64,000 nt of DNA. Origin: Osmia lignaria lignaria. Its lineage: Eukaryota; Arthropoda; Insecta; Hymenoptera; Megachilidae. Position numbers and translations under genes: made by a program. The DNA lies in assembly GCF_051020975.1 (NCBI RefSeq), contig NW_027478162.1, positions 3,656,501-3,720,500 of the forward strand, read 5' to 3'. This document shows positions 61,107-64,000 of the stretch, in pieces (the stretch's first letter is position 1; every line of letters starts with the position of its first letter). The notes beneath the pieces are model-generated. The model was not told the origin of the DNA. It did not search any database and worked only from the letters and a program-made list of their open reading frames with translations.

Positions 61107-63695
61107 GTTTCCGAGATATTTGCAGATTCATCTCAAAGGAACTGGCCTGACGGACATATTTCGAGATATTTCTTCTTCTTGTTGTTCTTCCTCTGCACAG
61201 CTAAGCTGGAAGTGGCATTTGCAGCTCGCAATAGTGCAGAGTTATCTCAAAGAAAGGGGCCACGGTGTTTCTGTATCTCTATTATGTTGGTGCGGCTTCG
61301 GAACTTTTAAATATCTTGATATATCTCGAGAACTACGCATCTGATCAAAAAATATCATAGAACATAAAAAGTAGGAAACATAATTCTCTACAAAAAAGGT
61401 CTCTTAACATTTTGCCATAGCTCGCTTCGTTTCCGAGATATTTGCAGATTTATCTCAAGGGAAGGGGCCTAACGGACATGTTTCGAGATATTTCTTCTTC
61501 TTGTTGTTCTTCTTCTGCACAGCTAAACTGGAAGTGGCATTTCCAGCTCGCAATAGTGCAGAGTTATCTCAAAGAGAGGGGCCACGGTGTTTCTGTATCT
61601 CTATTATGTTGGTGCGGCTTCGGAACTTTTAAATATCTTGATATATCTCGAGAGCTACGCGTCTGATCAAAAAATATCATAGAACATAAAAAGTAGGAAA
61701 CATAATTCTCTACAAAAAAGGTCTCTTAACATTTTGCCATAGCTCGCTTCGTTTCCGAGATATTTGCAGATTTATCTCAAGGGAAGGGGCCTGACGGACA
61801 TATTTCGAGATATTTCTTCTTCTTGTTGTTCTTCTTCTGCACAGCTAAACTGGAAGTGGCATTTCCAGCTCGCAATAGTGCAGAGTTATCTCAAAGAGAG
61901 GGGCCACGGTGTTTCTGTATCTCTATTATGTTGGTGCGGCTTCGGAACTTTTAAGTATCTTGATATATCTCGAGAACTACGCATCTGATCAAAAAATATC
62001 ATAGAACATAAAAAGTAGGAAACTTAATTCTCTACAAAAAAGGTCTCTTAACATTTTGCCATAGCTCGCTTCGTTTCCGAGATATTTGCAGATTTATCTC
62101 AAGGGAAGGGGCCTGACGGACATATTTCGAGATATTTCTTCTTCTTGTTGTTCTTCTTCTGCACAGCTAAGCTGGAAGTGGCATTTGCGGCTCGCACTAG
62201 TGCAGAGTTATCTCAAAGAAAGGGGCCACGGTGTTTCTGTATCTCTATTATGTTGGTGCGGCTTCGGAACTTTTAAATATCTTGATATATCTCGAGAGCT
62301 ACGCGTCTGATCAAAAAATATCATAGAACATAAAAAGTAGGAAACATAATTCTCTACAAAAAAGGTCTCTTAAAATCTTGCCATAGCTCGCTACGTTTCC
62401 GAGATATTTGCAGATTCAGCTCAAAGGAACTGGCCTGACGGACATATTTCGAGATATTTCTTCTTCTTGTTGTTCTTCCTCTGCACAGCTAAGCTGGAAG
62501 TGGCATTTGCAGCTCGCAATAGTGCAGAGTTATCTCAAAGAAAGGGGCCACGGTGTTTCTGTATCTCTATTATGTTGGTGCGGCTTCGGAACTTTTAAAT
62601 ATCTCGATATATCTCGAAAACTACGCTTCTGATCAAAAAATATCATAGAACATAAATTGTAGGAAACATAATTGTCTACAAAAAAGGTCTCTTAACATTT
62701 TGCAATAGCTCGCTTCGTTTCCGAGATATTTGCAGATTTATCTCAAGGGAAGGGGCCTAACGGACATATTTCGAGATATTTCTTCTTCTTGTTGTTCTTC
62801 TTCTGCACAGCTAAACTGGAAGTGGCATTTCCAGCTCGCAATAGTGCAGAGTTATCTCAAAGAGAGGGGCCACGGTGTTTCTGTATCGCTATTATGTTGG
62901 TGCGGCTTCGGAACTTTTAAATATCTTGATATATCTCGAGAGCTACGCGTCTGATCAAAAAATATCATAGAACATAAAAAGTAGGAAACATAATTCTCTA
63001 CAAAAAAGGTCTCTTAACATTTTGCCATAGCTCGCTTCGTTTCCGAGATATTTGCAGATTTATCTCAAGGGAAGGGGCCTGACGGACATATTTCGAGATA
63101 TTTCTTCTTCTTGTTGTTCTTCTTCTGCACAGCTAAGCTGGAAGTGGCATTTGCGGCTCGCACTAGTGCAGAGTTATCTCAAAGAAAGGGGCCACGGTGT
63201 TTCTGTATCTCTATTATGTTGGTGCGGCTTCGGAAGTTTTAAATATCTCGATATATCTCGAAAACTACGCATCTGATCAAAAAATATCATAGAACATAAA
63301 TTGTAGGAAACATAATTCCATACAAAAAAGGTCTCTTAACATTTTGCCATAGCTCGCTTCGTTTCCGAGATATTTGCAGATTTATCTCAAGGGAAGGGGC
63401 CTGACGGACATATTTCGAGATATTTCTTCTTCTTGTTGTTCTTCTTCTGCACAGCTAAGCTGGAAGTGGCATTTGCGGCTCGCACTAGTGCAGAGTTATC
63501 TCAAAGAAAGGGGCCACGGTGTTTCTGTATCCCTATTATGTTGGTGCGGCTTCGGAACTTTTAAATATCTCGATATATCTCGAAAACTACGCTTCTGATC
63601 AAAAAATATCATAGAACATAAATTGTAGGAAACATAATTCTCTACAAAAAACGTCTCTTAACATTTTGCCATAGCTCGCTTCGTTTCCGAGATAT
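61107..63695 (+). repeat. Array segment with a 2-monomer marker rhythm
   Basis: CTCGAGAGCTACGCGTC occurs near 61648, 62292 and 62936, exactly 644 apart, with TAGGAAACATAATTC after each. Copies 61442, 61764 and 62730 share TTTCCAGCTC with CAAAGAGAGGGG. The copy at 62408 is preceded by TAAAATCTTGCC and GCTACGTTTCC, both private. The last copies (63374 and the partial one) resume the pattern of 60798-61441. Confidence 0.83.
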
Positions 63696-64000
63696 TTGCA
63701 GATTCATCTCAAAGGAACTGGCCTGACGGACATATTTCGAGATATTTCTTCTTCTTGTTGTTCTTCCTCTGCACAGCTAAGCTGGAAGTGGCATTTGCAG
63801 CTCGCAATAGTGCAGAGTTATCTCAAAGAAAGGGGCCACGGTGTTTCTGTATCTCTATTATGTTGGTGCGGCTTCGGAACTTTTAAATATCTTGATATAT
63901 CTCGAGAACTACGCATCTGATCAAAAAATATCATAGAACATAAAAAGTAGGAAACATAATTCTCTACAAAAAAGGTCTCTTAACATTTTGCCATAGCTCG
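63696..64000 (+). repeat. Partial monomer at right edge
   Basis: First 305 bases of a copy, cut by the window edge. It has the TTCATCTCAAAGGAACTGG form of block 1, which is shared with the copy at 61120. The preceding copy (63374) shares the GTATCCCTATTATG variant with the copy at 60798. The last two copies therefore match 60798-61441 at an offset of 2576 bases, which is 8 x 322. The array continues to the right. Confidence 0.93.

Larger units (their letters stand above)
1..64000 (+). repeat. 322-bp tandem satellite array filling the window
   Basis: Every 322 bases the same sequence recurs in the same orientation. The anchor TTGCAG falls at 266, 588, 910, 1232 and so on to 63696. There are 197 complete copies, 187 of them exactly 322 bp, and the net length drift over 63.4 kb is only 4 bases short of 197 x 322. 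No unique sequence, inversion or inserted element interrupts the series. Neighbouring copies differ by a handful of substitutions, so the array is young or actively homogenised. This is the pattern of heterochromatic, often pericentromeric, satellite DNA of a eukaryote; that location is inferred. Neither array edge is in the window. Confidence 0.98.

Noticed and set aside
1..64000. CRISPR array
   Set aside because: The 322-bp unit has no short-repeat and unique-spacer alternation. All parts of the unit are repeated.
1..64000. Transposable element or viral insertion
   Set aside because: No terminal repeats, target-site duplications, or transposase or polymerase motifs. Register is kept throughout.
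1..64000. Naming the species from the satellite
   Set aside because: The composition and words resemble insect satellites, but I do not recognise this exact monomer. A database search with one monomer would be decisive and cannot be run here.

Overview
The whole window is one uninterrupted tandem satellite array. The basic repeat is 322 bp. It runs in one orientation from the first base to the last, as 197 complete copies (266 to 63695) flanked by a partial copy at each end (1-265 and 63696-64000). Of the complete copies 187 are exactly 322 bp; the other ten are 319, 320, 320, 320, 321 (five copies) and 332 bp. A hand count of the copy at 266-587 gives about 41% GC. I see no unique gene, RNA gene, transposon, CRISPR array or bacterial operon signal. 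Long near-identical tandem DNA of this kind is typical of eukaryotic pericentromeric or other heterochromatic satellite. The style (A-tracts, TATCTC/GAGATA words, a monomer of a few hundred bp) resembles insect satellites, but that is a weak impression and the species cannot be named from the sequence.

Coordinates below use the TTGCAG at 266 as the start of a copy. Each copy contains variable block 1 (272-297 in the first copy), a C/T-rich tract ending in CAG (315-346), variable block 2 (351-377), a nearly invariant core (about 398-458), and variable block 3 with A-tracts (about 460-560). Each variable block has two or three recurrent alleles that are reused in different combinations. Variants are therefore shuffled by unequal exchange or gene conversion rather than arising independently.

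Higher-order structure is the main content, and every unit is a whole number of monomers, give or take 1-2 bp of shared indels. From left to right: a tandem pair of 5-monomer units (4422-7641); a 4.5-kb-offset duplication (3486-4540 / 7994-9048); a reshuffled zone with private variants (10.2-16.5 kb); a nested A4-B6-A4-B6-B6 array (about 16.5-24.7 kb); a 4-monomer unit (26348-28277); a more degraded zone (28.3-34.7 kb); a 3-monomer pair (34725-36652); a 5-monomer pair of 1609 bp (about 40040-43257); 2-, 4- and 3-monomer repeats (43.7-52.2 kb); and a long unit of about 9-12 monomers present twice (54683-61106).

A 74-codon reading frame stays open in roughly 185 of the 197 copies, but it begins at TTG, normally contains no ATG, and varies freely at amino-acid-changing sites. 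I treat it as a by-product of recent homogenisation, not as a gene.
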